Shown: positions 1 to 11,226, counted from the first letter of the stretch. The stretch is DNA of 60,215 nucleotides from Parachlorella kessleri (GCA_001598975.1 BBXU01002015.1:1-60215), one strand, 5' to 3'. Numbers and translations: made by a program. Notes: generated by a model not told the origin, from the sequence alone.

Positions 1-908
1 CCGCCGCCGCCGCACGCCAGCGCCGCACCGTTCAGGCGGGAGTTCAGGTGGAAGTCCTTGTGGAAGGGCCAGTGCTCCCGCAGGCACTCGGGCGAGCAGT
101 GGTAGCTCTTCTTGATGTCTGCCTTGCACCGCAGGCACAGAATGCACTGGATGTGCGCCTCCTTCTCCGGGTGCACCCAGCACACCTGCAGACACGACAA
201 CGACACTCCGGCTGGTAGGGCAATCGGGTCACTGTAGGACTTCCCTGTAACTGTCCTGTCTCACACAGACTGCCAGGATGCAGCAGCAACGTCTGCGTGG
301 CTGGGCGCCCACCCTGCTACCGCTGAGGCGCCTTGGCCCGCCTGCTAGCAAGGGACAGGGTGCTGGGTGCAGCCGTGGTCTCCAGTGCGTGGGCTGCCGC
401 AGCCTATAGCCGCCCGGGCGCAAGGCGCTGTCGCACTCCGCGCTGTTCACATTGCAGGGGAAGCCCTGTACGTTTTGTGGCTACAAATTCCCTGCCGACG
501 CGATGTTCTATACTCCCTACAACACCCTGAAGCGGTCCAGACTCACCTGGCCACCCTTGTTAACTACCGACCTATACCATCGGCTCTTTATGCTGAATCG
601 GCTGTCGGTGCTTCCCTCTTGGGGGACCTCCTCTGCAGTCAGGGCAGCCAGCCAAGGCCCTGTCAGCTTTTTGATCTTTCCAAGCCCACAACTGGCCTTC
701 ACCATTTGCTTCGAGCTGCCAAGGGAGCTCTTACTACACAGTCGAAGAAGAGCTGCTCCAACATGACTCGGCAGCAGGGTGGTAACTCGCCTGCCGAGAC
801 TGTGGTATTGTCCTGCCGCCTTACGAGCACATAAGGCTCCAAGCTCACGCCGCAGACCGGTGTCTCAGACTGGAGCCGGGCCGCGAGAATGTGGATGGGG
901 CCAGTCAT
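1..908 (-). CDS. CCR4: CCR4-type deadenylase (CCR4-NOT subunit), 5' part, cut by window edge
   Basis: CCR4 is the exonuclease/endonuclease/phosphatase-fold deadenylase that shortens mRNA poly(A) tails in the cytoplasmic CCR4-NOT complex. Only the plant-type N-terminal extension is visible. Exons: 908-791, 632-547 and 185-1 (open at the left edge). Exon 1 carries EPYVLVRRQDNTT, exon 2 RFSIKSRWYR, and exon 3 VCWVHPEKEAHIQC followed by KKSYHCSPECLREHW; these match in order the plant CCR4a/b pattern (PYVLVRR, then RYRWYR, then VHP..IQC, then KSYHCSPKC). The cysteines and histidines suggest a small zinc-binding fold. Intron 1 starts with GC (790-789), and only this border keeps phase with exon 2. 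The start ATG at 908 is the first in frame next to the conserved block. The catalytic domain lies outside the window. The gene is divergent from TFIIS. Confidence 0.9.
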
Positions 909-1217
909 CAAACATTGCACCACCTTCAAACCCCTGGAATCATCTTCTCTGTAGTTGGATCGAGCGCAGGGCCAAGGTGGAACTGCGGAAGCAATTTTGG
1001 GCGAGGCGCGAGACTCCCCGCCCATAAAGGATGCCAGCGATGCAGTATATAGCGACGAACACAGCGCCTCTGCAAACAATGGTTTGTTTGTTGAAAGGAT
1101 CGTAATTTCACTGAGAAGAGCTGCTTCTGCACTGGGTGTTCGCTCCCCTGACATAACTGATCAAAAACTCAGCGGTCCTTGTGTTGCAATTCAGAGGTAC
1201 CTTGACTTGATTTAGCC
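909..1217. promoter_or_regulatory. Divergent promoter region between CCR4 and TFIIS
   Basis: This 309-bp spacer separates two start codons that point away from each other, so it must hold both 5' UTRs and both promoters. A TATATA stretch lies at about 1046-1051 on the plus strand, 170 bp before the TFIIS ATG, and is a possible TATA element for that direction. I see no other clear motif. Shared regulation of the two genes is inference only. Confidence 0.5.
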
Positions 1218-4200
1218 ATGACCAAGGCCTCTGTCTCGACAGCAGACCTGGCAAAGCTAGTGGACACAGTTGTGAGTGCAGCCAAGAGTGCAGAAGGAGG
1301 CGACACAGCAGAGCAGGCAAGAAGTCCCCCCTAGCTGGCTCCCAATTTCTCAACAGCTCAGCAGCAAACATTGCTGGTGGCGCCCCCAGCGCTCTGCTGG
1401 TAGCAGCACCCCAGAGCTTGGGGGGATAACAGGTCCTGGGCTCACTCACACAATGTGCAGGGGCGGGCTGTGGATGGCCTCAAGGCGCTAAAGAAACAGC
1501 TGGTGAACACAAAGCTGCTCCAGGAAACCCAGGCTGGCAAGCGCATCCGGGCGCTGTCCAAGCATAGCGACGCTTCCGTCGCGCGGCTAGCCGGCGAAGT
1601 GGTATTTGCGTGGAAAGATGTGGTGCGCAGGGAGAATGAAGCCACACCCAGCAGCAGTCAGAAACCCCAGCAGCAGTCTCAAGAGGAGCAGCAGCAGCAG
1701 CAGGCGTCACAACAGTCGCGGCCCGCATCGGCAGGCGGGGCTGCCCCGGCGACGGCAGCAGCAGCAACGGCAGCAGGAGCAGTTAGCAGGTCAGAGGTCG
1801 GCTACCGGTTGGAAGGCGGTGGTGCCGCAGGAGGTAGCAGTAGCCAAGCCACCAGCGCTGCGGCTGGCGGCAACCTTGCGGCAGCGGCGGCGGCAGAGTT
1901 CAACGGCACAGGGCTGCCTAAGACGGGGGACGCGGTGCGGGACAAGTGCCGAAGCAACATTGGGGTTGCACTACAGGCAAGGAGTGACCCACTTTATGGT
2001 CAATTGATCGGTGCCAGGATGGATGTGTGAGCATACCGTTCGTTGTCTCTCTGGTAGGGTCAGAAATTTGCAGATGGAAATGATACAAAGTGCGACCTTT
2101 TGTTAGGCTGGTTTTTGCACATGTAAAGCACACGCAATGAGGGGCCCCTTCACTGCTTGACATGAAGCTGCAATGGTGTGAGCTGCACATGATGTGGAGG
2201 AGGAGGACATTCGTCCCCTTGGTGTCATATCCTTAAATGCCCCACCATCCAGGGACCCGGTTGTTGCCATGCAATCACTATCTTGAAGCATGGCCCCAGC
2301 TCCGTAGAGTAAGAGTATGGCGAAGAAACAGTAAGTATGCGCTTGCCCGCTCTCTTATGCTGCAGATGGCGGTCCTGGAAGGCGCTGGAGGCAGCAGCAA
2401 GATAGCGTCTCTGGCGGTGGCTGTCGAGACTGCCGTCTTTGCAGCGCACGGCGGCGTCACGGCGGCCTATAAAGCCAAGTTCCGCAACCTGCACTTCAAC
2501 CTGAAAGACGAGAAGAACCCTGACTTGCGACGGAGGGTGCGTGCGATGATGTGCTCATCAGCCGTATGCTTCTCAGGCGGTTTAGTAGTGCATAGGGATT
2601 GGGTTGGGGACCTTGAGAAAGTCTAGTGCTGGGAGGAAGCCGAGCCACCTTCCACTTTGGTTGTATGGACCAGCCAGCTACTTCTGCTTGTGGGGACAGG
2701 AGAAGCCACTGCGAGACTGAGGATGTGAGGGGCCTGATGGCGGTTGGCAGAAGTCGTGGTTTAGTTTGGTGCTTGTTGGTGGAGTTTGGGTGGTTGGTGC
2801 GTGTTGTGAAGTGTGGTGTGGTTGATTCAGGTATTAACACGTCCCCAGTAGATAGAGAGCCACGTAGCCTGTCTGTGTTGACAAGGAGCTGCATGCCTTG
2901 GCATGAATCTTTTGGGTTGGGATTATCCAAACTTTAGTTGAGGCAGACGTCGGATAGTGGCCATTCACCACAAGGCCACTCCGGCAGCAAACGGAGTGAG
3001 CGGGCCTGTGCCATCCCTCCATCACTTGTTGGTGACGCCTGTGGTAGGTCAGCCCATCCGCCTCCGTGGCCGTCTGGCCAAGCTCTTAGGCCCACCCATG
3101 ATTTCAGGCTGCATCCCAAAGCCAGCCAGGACCCCACAACAAGCTGCTGCTGCTGCAGGTGCTGACGGGCGAGTGGCGCCTGAGGTGCTGGTCACGCTCC
3201 CGCCAGAAGAGATGCCTGTGTTATGTCAACCAGTCTGCCTCCTGCTGCCACAGGTGCTGACGGGCGAGGTGGCGCCTGAGGTGCTGGTCACGCTCCCGCC
3301 AGAGGAGCTGGCCAGCGACGCCAAGAGGGAGGAGAACCAGCTGATCCGCGAGAAGAAGCTGTTCCACTCGGAGCGTGGGCCATCGAAGCAGGTAATTGCT
3401 GATAGTGGCAGGTAATTCGAGAGGAGGTACGGGTATACTGGGCTGACTGTTCATGGTGGCAAGCGGTGCAAACGAGGAAGAAGAGTCTGGGCGAAGTGTA
3501 CCGACAGGGCGCGATGCAGTCATGCTTTGAGGCTTGCTGAGTTCTGAGCCAGCAGGTATGGCCTGGTATGGTGGGAGAAATTCCATCGCCTCAGGGCAGT
3601 CCCTTATAGTATGGGGTTGTGCGGTTTGGAACGTCCAGGCACCAACATGCTCCCTTGCAGTTGCCGGCTTTGGGCGGCTAGAGGGCGTTTGTTGTCTGTG
3701 CCTAAGCATGGCATGCAGGATGGCATGCCACGCTAGACAGTCAGCCAGCCGGAACTGCGCTTGCACATTGCCCGAATGGAGGGGATTGGGGGAGGCTGAC
3801 TGAGGCGTCAGTGCAACGTTGTGATGTGGTCTCACCTTGGTCATGACAAGCATGCTGGCAACATGCGCGGGAAGTGCAGTTGTGTTTTGTCGCGCATTTT
3901 GTAGGCGTTGACGGTGTCCGGCAGTGCGTATGGAGGGGAGCTGGGGGGGCAAACTTCACTGACAGGGCTGGTTGTCCTATTCACCGCCCTGTTGTTGGGT
4001 GCCTTAACCGTGCAGGCGACCACTGACGCCTTCCAGTGCGGCAAGTGCAAGCAGCGCAAGTGCACCTACTACCAAATGCAGACCCGGTCGGCGGATGGTG
4101 AGGCCCATGCTGGATGTACAGCCTACAGCTGGCTAGCTGTGTGGGCTGCAACACTGTGCAGGGTGTCTCCAGCCTGAAAGGGGGCATGGGTGTGGCAGGG

Positions 4201-4701
4201 TGGCGTGTCCCATGCTCTCCAGCACTTCATTGCATGTTCTTGCATGCATAGGTGGTTGTGACGTGCAGCCAGGCAGTGTATATGTGGCATTGTGTGCAGC
4301 TTGTGGGATGTTTCTAGCAGGTTGAGGGCTATGGTTGACCCTTACGTTGCCACGCCTGTGGCTGCTGCAGAGCCCATGACCACCTTTGTGACTTGCCTAA
4401 ATTGCAACAACAGGTGCGATGAGCGCTGGCGCGCCTCCCTCCTGCACAGGCTGACAGTGTTGCTGCTCTTTCCATGAAGCTTTGGATGTCGTTTAACAGT
4501 CTATGGTCCCCGCATCGTGGGACGTGCTCAGTAGGCAAGGGGGCCATGCAGGCGGCACCTGTGCAGTTAGTAGCAGTGAGCTGCTGTCAAACCCACTGCC
4601 CTACCTATGAAATGTATTGTTAATAATTAGGATGGGTGCAGCAGTGGTGAGCATTTCCCAGCCAGGCTGTTGGTTTGGTCTGCAGGTGGAAGTTCTGCTG
4701 A
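1218..4701 (+). CDS. TFIIS: Transcription elongation factor TFIIS (S-II)
   Basis: TFIIS rescues backtracked RNA polymerase II in the nucleus by stimulating transcript cleavage. Exons: 1218-1316, 1461-1976, 2366-2536, 3254-3391, 4016-4097, 4371-4413 and 4686-4701, giving about 354 aa (Arabidopsis about 378). The N-terminal LW domain is at residues 34-100 ([14 protein letters not shown], then [10 protein letters not shown]). A Gln/Ala/Ser-rich linker follows. The central Pol II-binding domain spans about 185-308 ([36 protein letters not shown]). The C-terminal zinc ribbon has four cysteines (FQCGKC, VTCLNC), the acidic hairpin RSADEP that enters the polymerase active site, and the standard end NRWKFC. 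The last exon codes only five residues plus part of one codon. Introns 1 and 2 use GC donors (1317, 1977); for intron 1 a GT donor at 1272 is an in-frame alternative. Intron 3 holds a broken copy of exon 4. Confidence 0.97.
3159..3211 (+). repeat. Frameshifted duplicate of the start of TFIIS exon 4
   Basis: Positions 3159-3211 repeat 3254-3307, the first 54 nt of exon 4, at near identity, including an upstream CAG acceptor after a CTG tract. One G is missing (GCGAGTGGC instead of GCGAGGTGGC) and one A/G differs. Splicing to this copy would shift the frame and meet a TGA near 3250, so it acts as a decoy or poison exon. The downstream copy gives the conserved TFIIS sequence and is the real exon. 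Confidence 0.9.
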
Positions 4702-5123
4702 CCTGGGTACTGTCGGGTGTGAGCAGCCGCCCGTGGCCTGGCCAGTGGTGGTCAGCCATGTGCCCTGGATGCCATGTGAAAGAGATCTGGGCAGAGGAGG
4801 CTCCCCCACCCCTTCTAACCATTGCGTGGCTATTGCCACAATGGCAGCCAGATCCCCTTCATGGCCCTCTCAGCCTCCATGGCTGCCAGCCAAGCTGCGG
4901 TGGAGCACATCCAGACGCAATAACTGGCACCTCCAGCCAGGGCGAAAGGTGAACAGCAATCACTAGGCCTGCCGGCCCAGGTGCCGCAGAGAAAGGCAGG
5001 CAGCCTTTGCTGGCAAGCAGCAGCGGCGGAGACGCCAGCCTTGGCCCAGCTGGTTCTCAAGAGGCATTTCCAGCCTGCTTCCCCGCCCTCTGTGTAGTGC
5101 TCTGTGCCATGATTAGTTCATAG

Positions 5124-5128
5124 TGTAA
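5124..5128 (+). terminator. Probable TFIIS poly(A) signal TGTAA
   Basis: TGTAA is the usual chlorophyte polyadenylation signal. This copy lies 423 nt past the TFIIS stop, which gives a 3' UTR of typical algal length. The rest of 4702-5814 holds the 3' UTR and the promoter of the next gene; I see no further gene there, only a short inverted repeat (CGAATCAA / TTGATTCG) at about 5664-5697. Confidence 0.5.
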
Positions 5129-5814
5129 CAGGGGTTGAGTTGCATCTGGATGGGCCAAGCCCAGCAGCAATAATAGTAGACGGAGGTTCACGTGTCTATG
5201 CCGTTATCAACTGAGCCTGAGCGCAGGCCCACGTGGGTTGTTAAGCACTCCACAACGTTTTAGTGTCCCTGGCTGCCTGGCTGGCACTGAAGGCTCACCT
5301 AGCAATGCCTGCAGGCCTAAGTGCTGTGACGAGCTTGCCCAAGCAGTGCCAAGCCCCAGGGCAAGGGAGCGGGCACTGTAGAGGGATCAGGTCCCTCGTT
5401 GTGTGCACTTAGTGCTCAGCCCAGGCCTACCACCTGGCAAGGCCAACCTTGCAACAGTGCTTAGCAGTCATGCCACATGGGACTGGCAGCCTGGGTGGCA
5501 GGCACTAGTATTGCAGTGGCAGGGTCCATTACCTAAGTATTTCAGCAAGCCACTTGCCAAGTGTACGGCTATTGGCCGCCGCCGCCCAGATGCCAAGACT
5601 GACTGTGGTGCCAAGGTGCCTTCATGCAGCTTCTTGCGGGTAAGGGAAAGGTCCTCATCCTGATCGAATCAAGGCATCGTCCTGACTTTGATTCGTCACG
5701 CCCGGCATCTGTCCAGCATGATTCCTAGGACACCCCTACAACTCTCAGACTGAACCCTGCCGTGCTCACCATAATCCTCGTCCCTACCTGCCTAGTGGAA
5801 GTAAGGCTAGCACC

Positions 5815-8006
5815 ATGAAGGCCACTCTGAGCGTCGCCCTCCTCTGCCTGCTGGCTGGGGTTGTGAGCTGCAGAGAGCTCCAAGGTCGGCGGCTGGGTAC
5901 ACGTGATGCTAACTCCTGGCATGATTGTGCCATGCCCTTGCTCATGTCGCCCCCTCGACGGTCGATCTGCTGTAAACCGACTGTGCATGGCCTTTCCGTC
6001 TACATGGAGCATGGACCGCAGCCCCAGGCATGGACTGCAGTTCATGGGCGCACCAACCTGAGGGTCACTACAACTGACCATTACTGCCTGCGCCTTCAAA
6101 CATTATTCCCCCTGCTGCTGGTGTTTGCAGCCACCACGGCACCTCCCTCCCTGCAGTTGCCCGCCTCCTGCAACGCCAAGTACACCTGCACAGGTAAGCA
6201 TGAGCAGGCTCATCCCCAAATCTGCAACCCATGCCAGGCACTTGGACAGCCTCTGCCAGGCACATGGATCACGTCGGCAGCTGCTGGTGGAATTGTTGCC
6301 CCATGATAGCCAGCAGGAGGTGTGGTCCATCCAGAGACCCAGCATGGAGATGACACTAATGTCATGCATGGGTCCTTTCCCCACAACACTGTTCCCTGGT
6401 GGCTGGGCTGCTGCTCACAGACTGCCGGGCGTTAGGAACAGTGGTGAAGATGCCCTGTTGCTTGTCATGCAGGAAGTGGGGATCAGCTGTACAACTGCAA
6501 TGGCACACGGTGAGAAGATTACAGCCATCCCTAGCGCCCTGACCACTGCAACACGGTTGAGTGAACACGTTTTCATTTTGGCAGAAAAGAGTGTGCTGTC
6601 CATTGTCTGCCTGCATTGCTTGGGGTCTGGAGTGCTTGTCGTATCAGGCAGTGCAGTGCTTATGTGTTCTGACATTGGGTGTGTTTGTTCTGCAGCTGGG
6701 TCGGCACTGGATCCGATGTCAAGCTGACCTGTGGCTCCGAGTCGGGTGAGAGATGCAGATATTGACTTCGCCATATGCAATGTTGGTATCACCATGGCGG
6801 CAAGGATCCTGGCCCTGACTTTGGTTGCTGTGGTGCTGGTGCTGGTAGTGGCCCTCATCATGATGGTTGCACTCAGCTACAGACTGCCTTGTTTACCCAA
6901 ATGTGCTTGCGCCCTGCGCACAATGCAGGCACCTACACTTATGTCTCTGGCACCCCAACCTACAAGCTTGGCTGCGGCAGCGTTGAGGTGAGTTGAAGCC
7001 TTTCTGCCAGCTCAGTGGACAGCTCTGCTCTTGGCTGCCAGGCAGACGAGAGGCTTCAAGCCCCTACTACTTTTTTATATTGGCAGCAGGAGGGTGCTAC
7101 ATGATTACCACAGCAGCAGCACAGCACAACACCCCTGGCACACCCACGGCGCGGCAGCCGTGATCAGCCAGGGTGTGCGTGTTGCAGAGCCAAACCCTCT
7201 AGCAGGCATGCTTGCAGGGGTTGGTCCAGCCTTACACAGCGGTACTGCCACACCTCGCAGTGTCACGAGTACTACTTCCACAGGAGGGCTGGTTGAACAG
7301 CTTGGATGTGGTCGGCCCCCAAACCTTGTCTGCAGGGCAACGCTGCCACCCAGCTGCGTGTGACCAACCCCAGCAACAACCCCGAGGACAGCACCCTGTA
7401 CCGCCGCGATGCCACAGCAGGCTCGGGCTGCCTGTCTGACGTGAGTCTCGCTTGGAAAGAGCCCGCAAGACCGTAGTTGCTCTGATGATTTGTGTGGATA
7501 GATACTCAATTGATGGTATGTGCCAAGGCACATTGCAGCTTGGAGGCTGACGCTGTTGCTTCGATAATTTGTTTGGATAGATGCTCAATTAGTTGGGATG
7601 TGCCCAGGCTACTGCAGCTTAATGGCTGACCAGATTGCCTATGGTATCCATGCAGATCAAGTACATTGCCCGCACAGAGGCCAAAGGTGAGCTCAGCTTT
7701 CTCAATGACAGCATGTGCCTGTGTGTAACACCTGTTGGGCCACTGCCAGTGCGGCTACATGACGTGGACCCAGTGTGGAAGGCACAGTAGTGGATGCACC
7801 AAGCCGATGACAGTCGACTGGTTTGCTGTGCTGAGGGAACCCTGTCACACACATGCGCTCACCATGCACCAAGGCTGGCACAAGGCACATGTGAATGCCT
7901 AGCCTATGCCCTCGCAGGTGGCCTGCCCAAGGACTACAGCTGCCCCAAGAGTGGCGACACTGCTCGGATCCCTTACTCAGGGTCCTGGGAGTTCCTGGCC
8001 TGCTAA
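5815..8006 (+). CDS. Secreted DUF3455-like protein
   Basis: Function unknown; DUF3455 proteins occur in bacteria, fungi and algae and are mostly exported. Exons: 5815-5884 (or to 5896), 6131-6193, 6473-6509, 6696-6745, 6929-6987, 7336-7440, 7656-7686 and 7918-8006, about 167-171 aa, all phases consistent. The N-terminus is a signal peptide (MKATLSVALLCLLAGVVSC). Family-like blocks follow: SGDQLYNCNGTRWVGTGS, GTYTYVSGTPTYKLGCGS, and at the C-terminus KYIARTEAKGG then ARIPYSGSWEF, which resembles the family ending YIQRVNTxGG...RVPYxAxYxFY. Eight or so cysteines suggest disulfides outside the cell or in the secretory route. The exon 1 donor is uncertain (5885 or 5897, both phase 1), and an extra small exon between 6988 and 7335 cannot be excluded. 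Confidence 0.7.
7476..7630 (+). repeat. Imperfect tandem duplication (79-bp period) in an intron
   Basis: Two copies, 7476-7551 and 7555-7630, share TTTGTGTGGATAGATACTCA-like blocks and end in GGCTGAC. They lie inside intron 6 (7441-7655) of the DUF3455-like gene. Divergence is about one base in five, so the duplication is not recent. No coding potential is kept. Confidence 0.85.
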
Positions 8007-8541
8007 GCTCCAGCCAACAGCTGAAGGCTCGGCTGCTTGCATGATTGGGACGCAGGTAGCAGATAGCGCGAGTGAGTGCATTCTGTCAAGAGTTGGTTGC
8101 AAGGTATAATCTGAGAGTCGCCTAATTTGTGCATATTGAGGGACAATAGACTGAGGGTCTGCTAGGGTGTTTTGCCGCTGAAATTGGAGTTGATAGGCAG
8201 AGTCCTTGCGCCTATCAGACCTGCATGTTTCGTCTAGCCCTCATGCCATTCTGTAGGGCCACCTGTACAGATTGCTTCGTCACCTTGCCCTGAGCCTCTC
8301 TTACGGAGGCATTCACCTTTTGGCCAAATTTGTCTGTGGCGGCATGTCACAAGTGAATGCCTAAATGTGATGGTTTAAATAGTGGGTACAACCTGCTAGC
8401 ACGAGTGTCCCCCATGTCCATTGATGACTGCTCACCATGCAGCAGCCCGTGCTCACCCAGCCAGCGTTCAAACATACCACTAGAACACGCAACACTCCCA
8501 AAACACAACTCCAGTTCACAAGTGCAATCTTGCATGCCCTA
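8007..8541. other. Convergent intergenic region
   Basis: This spacer separates the 3' ends of two facing genes. It holds no convincing ORF. The first TGTAA for the plus-strand gene is at 8583-8587, already inside the last coding exon of the opposite gene, so the two transcripts may overlap at their 3' ends. Confidence 0.5.
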
Positions 8542-10674
8542 TCATGAAGGAGCTGCTACAACCTCCCCCTGCGACCTGGGGTTGTAAGACCCCAAGCTCA
8601 TGACAACGCTGGCCATGTCACCCACACCAAACTCTGACGTGTCGCTGAGGTCGATCCACCCGCTGATGCCAGCCCCCTTGAGTCCCTTCCCACCCAGCTT
8701 GTACAACTGGGTGCTGCAGCCGTCTGGGTGGGAGCTGTGCGTCACTGTTAGGGGGACCTCCAGCAGGGGCATGGCCTTGCCTCCCACCCTGACATCGCGC
8801 AGGGTGATGCTGCTGCCGTCCAGCGGCATTGGAGGACCTCCTTGGAGCAGCGAGGGCGCCCTGCAGGGCAGGGTTTACAAAGCAACTACATGGAATGCAT
8901 GTGGAGCTGGCTGCCCATTCAGGTACTGCCCCAGCAGCGCTTGAGAGAATGGCACGCAGCACTGTGGTAGCCATGGAGGGCCTGCTGCATCCACGCTGTG
9001 CCTGCCATGACCGTGCTAGAGCAATGTAGGCTGGTGGGTGGCCTTGCTGCAATCACGCACGCACGCTTGCAAGCATGCAAGGGAGGGAGATGCACCCTTC
9101 CAGGGGCAAGCTGGCGAGTAGGCTTGGCCCTCCAATCCCCACTCACTTGTTACAGACTCGGATCTGCACAGCATTCAGCTCTCCAGGGACTGCAAGCGCT
9201 GGTGCCTCTGGTGAGGAGCCCGCCTCCAGCAGGGCCCCTCGCCCAGTGCTGGTCGTAATGGCTGCCTGGCACGCCAGCCGACCCTCATCACCAGCACCCT
9301 CCCCAGTCCCCAAGCTCTTAAGCAGGCTGCCAAGCTTGCTGAAGGCCCCTTGCCGCTCCACTGTGCTGCCTGTCAATAGGCTGGACAATGCTAAGAGCGA
9401 CCGCCTCCGCTGGGCAGCGTCGCCCCCGCTGCCACCTGCTGCACTGCTCATGCCAGGCCCTGGGCTGCTGCCATCAGCGGTGGTAGCATTCTCAGTGCCA
9501 CCAACGGCGCGCTGGGTAGCATTGCCAGTCTGCAAGGGCTGACAATCCAGCATGAAAGCCACCTTGCTGCCCCAGGCCAGCTCACGAGCGACTGAGCTGC
9601 CAGGAACTCCGCAGGGACCGGGGCCCAAGTAAGCTGCTCTGTAGCCTTCCGCACCACCAAAGTTCTGCAGCCCCAGGCAGACCGCAGGCTGGAAGCTCGC
9701 CCAGTCAGGGTCTGCATAAGAGAGCGCCCGCAGGACTGTTGTAAGATACTTGGTTCATGTCAGGCATTGATGGCTGGGAAGCACACCCCTATTCATTCCC
9801 TAACATGTTTTGAATCCGGGAGCAGCACTCACATCAAGGGCCCTTGAGGGCTTCTGGCAGACAGCCATTTGCTACAACCCTAATTTATACAGAAAAATCA
9901 TATGCATGCAGTCTTAATGGCAAGCCGGACCTGCCACTGCACTGTAAGCAAGAATCTGTTCCTCCGTCTGCTCGACCAGTCAGTCTCATGCCTGCCAACT
10001 CAAGTCTCACCTGTGACTTGCGCTGGGTGGTCGAAAGGCAATTCCCTCCTGAGTACGGGAGAAGGCATGCTGCGCTTGCTGCTGCTCATGCTGTACACAC
10101 TGTACATGCTCGCCAGCGCCCACCCCTGTAACACGGCTAGCTTGGCCAGCTGGTTGTAGTCAAGCTTGCTGATGTCATCTTTCAACCGCTGCAGCAAGCT
10201 GCTCACATCGCTGCTTCCACCCATCAAGGCCGTCAAGTTGAATGCCGTCAAGTCAAAGCTGCTGTTGGCTCCATTGCCGGAGAAGAAAGAGCGCGTCAAG
10301 GCTGCGGTTGTGAGGTTGCTCAAGGCTCCCAGTCCACTGCTGCCATCAAAGCTGGCTGTCTGGTTAGTGCGCTGTTGGTACAGATCAGCAAGGCGCTGGA
10401 GCATTCTGGAGTGCATATCCGCCAGAGCCTCCGGGTTCCAGCTCCGAGTAGTGGCCTTGGGGCTGCTGAGCGTGTAGTTCTTGAGGCTGCTCCATAGTGC
10501 GTTCCAGGTCCTTGCCTGCAACGCACATGTTTGTGAGCTGATGTCGCCTAGTCCCTGCTAGGTAAGGAAAGCGGTGTGAGACAGCTGTCGCGTCGAGCTT
10601 ACCTCGTCAGCGAGAACAACGGGCAGGCACCGGCTGAAGCAAAACACTAGAAGCAGCAAGAGAGAGACACGCAT
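8542..10674 (-). CDS. Secreted, N-glycosylation-rich protein of unknown function
   Basis: I do not recognise a family. Exons: 10674-10603, 10515-10011, 9711-9147 and 8860-8542, 486 aa, with matching phases 0, 1, 2. Exon 1 is a clean signal peptide (MRVSLLLLLVFCFSRC, then LPVVLADE). The second exon is hydrophilic and helical-looking with many N-X-S/T sites (NYT, NQT, NLT, NSS, NAT). A middle part contains DWASFQPAVCLGLQNFGG and a low-complexity Gly/Ser/Ala stretch. The C-terminal 110 residues (RVCNKAPSLL, ITLRDVRVGG, DGCSTQLYKLGG, GISGWIDLSDTSEF) look like a beta-sandwich, distantly reminiscent of carbohydrate-binding modules, but this is a weak guess. Its start is 552 bp from plastid S1, in divergent orientation. 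Confidence 0.7.
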
Positions 10675-11226
10675 GTTGAAGTGACAGGCTACTAATAACC
10701 AGGTTTGGGCACTTCACGAAGCTTAAGGCCGAGCCTAGGCGTCTGTAGCGACGACCAGCTCGACGCACCGCAGCGCGCCATTCAGGGCGCTTCCGCCTCG
10801 CCCGCTGGAGAGAAACGCGGCGATTTACTGTTGACATCCCAGGGTCAATGGGATGTCAACAGGCTCCCGACTTTGCACGGCAATATGTGTGCGCTGAAAA
10901 CACCAACCCCAACGCCCAGGCGCGCGACGATATCAGCGTCATGACAGTCACGAAGCTGACCAGTCGTCGATAGATTAGAAATCCCTTCACTTCCATCTTT
11001 TAATCGCGCAGGGGAAGGTCTTATGTCGCAACCCAGGCTATAAGTGGAGCCAGGCTCCCGGCATGTTGTTATAAGCATGTTGAGCATGCTGTGCTCCGTG
11101 CTGTGCTTTCCCTGTCGATAGATGGTTTCCCGCTTGTACCACTGGAAGGCAACCAGGAGCAAGCAAGGGCAGGGTAGTTGAGTTAGTGTTCCCAACACAA
11201 GTTATTGTTTGTTAACCTTCAGCATC
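10675..11226. promoter_or_regulatory. Divergent promoter region with a long inverted repeat
   Basis: This region lies between the start codons of the secreted protein (-) and plastid S1 (+). It contains a perfect inverted repeat with 14-nt arms, 10828-10841 (CTGTTGACATCCCA) and 10849-10862, around a 7-nt spacer. A TATAAG lies at about 11039-11044 on the plus strand, 185 bp before the S1 ATG. Confidence 0.55.
10828..10862. repeat. Perfect 14-bp inverted repeat, 7-nt spacer
   Basis: CTGTTGACATCCCA is followed by GGGTCAA and then the exact reverse complement TGGGATGTCAACAG. It could be a dimeric transcription-factor site or a hairpin in a 5' UTR. Confidence 0.9.

Noticed and set aside
452..766. 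Plus-strand ORF with a CTFCGYKF motif
   Set aside because: It lies in introns of the CCR4 gene on the other strand, has no splice partner, and the CxxC is isolated.
1272..1460. Alternative GT-AG intron 1 in TFIIS
   Set aside because: GTGAGT at 1272 is a strong donor in the same phase, but the longer exon matches the plant TFIIS N-terminus better; kept as an alternative only.
1698..1775. CAG/GCA-rich microsatellite as a possible repeat element
   Set aside because: It codes the Gln/Ala linker of TFIIS in frame; such triplet runs are common in this genome's coding DNA (also in the SBP and Gln-rich genes).
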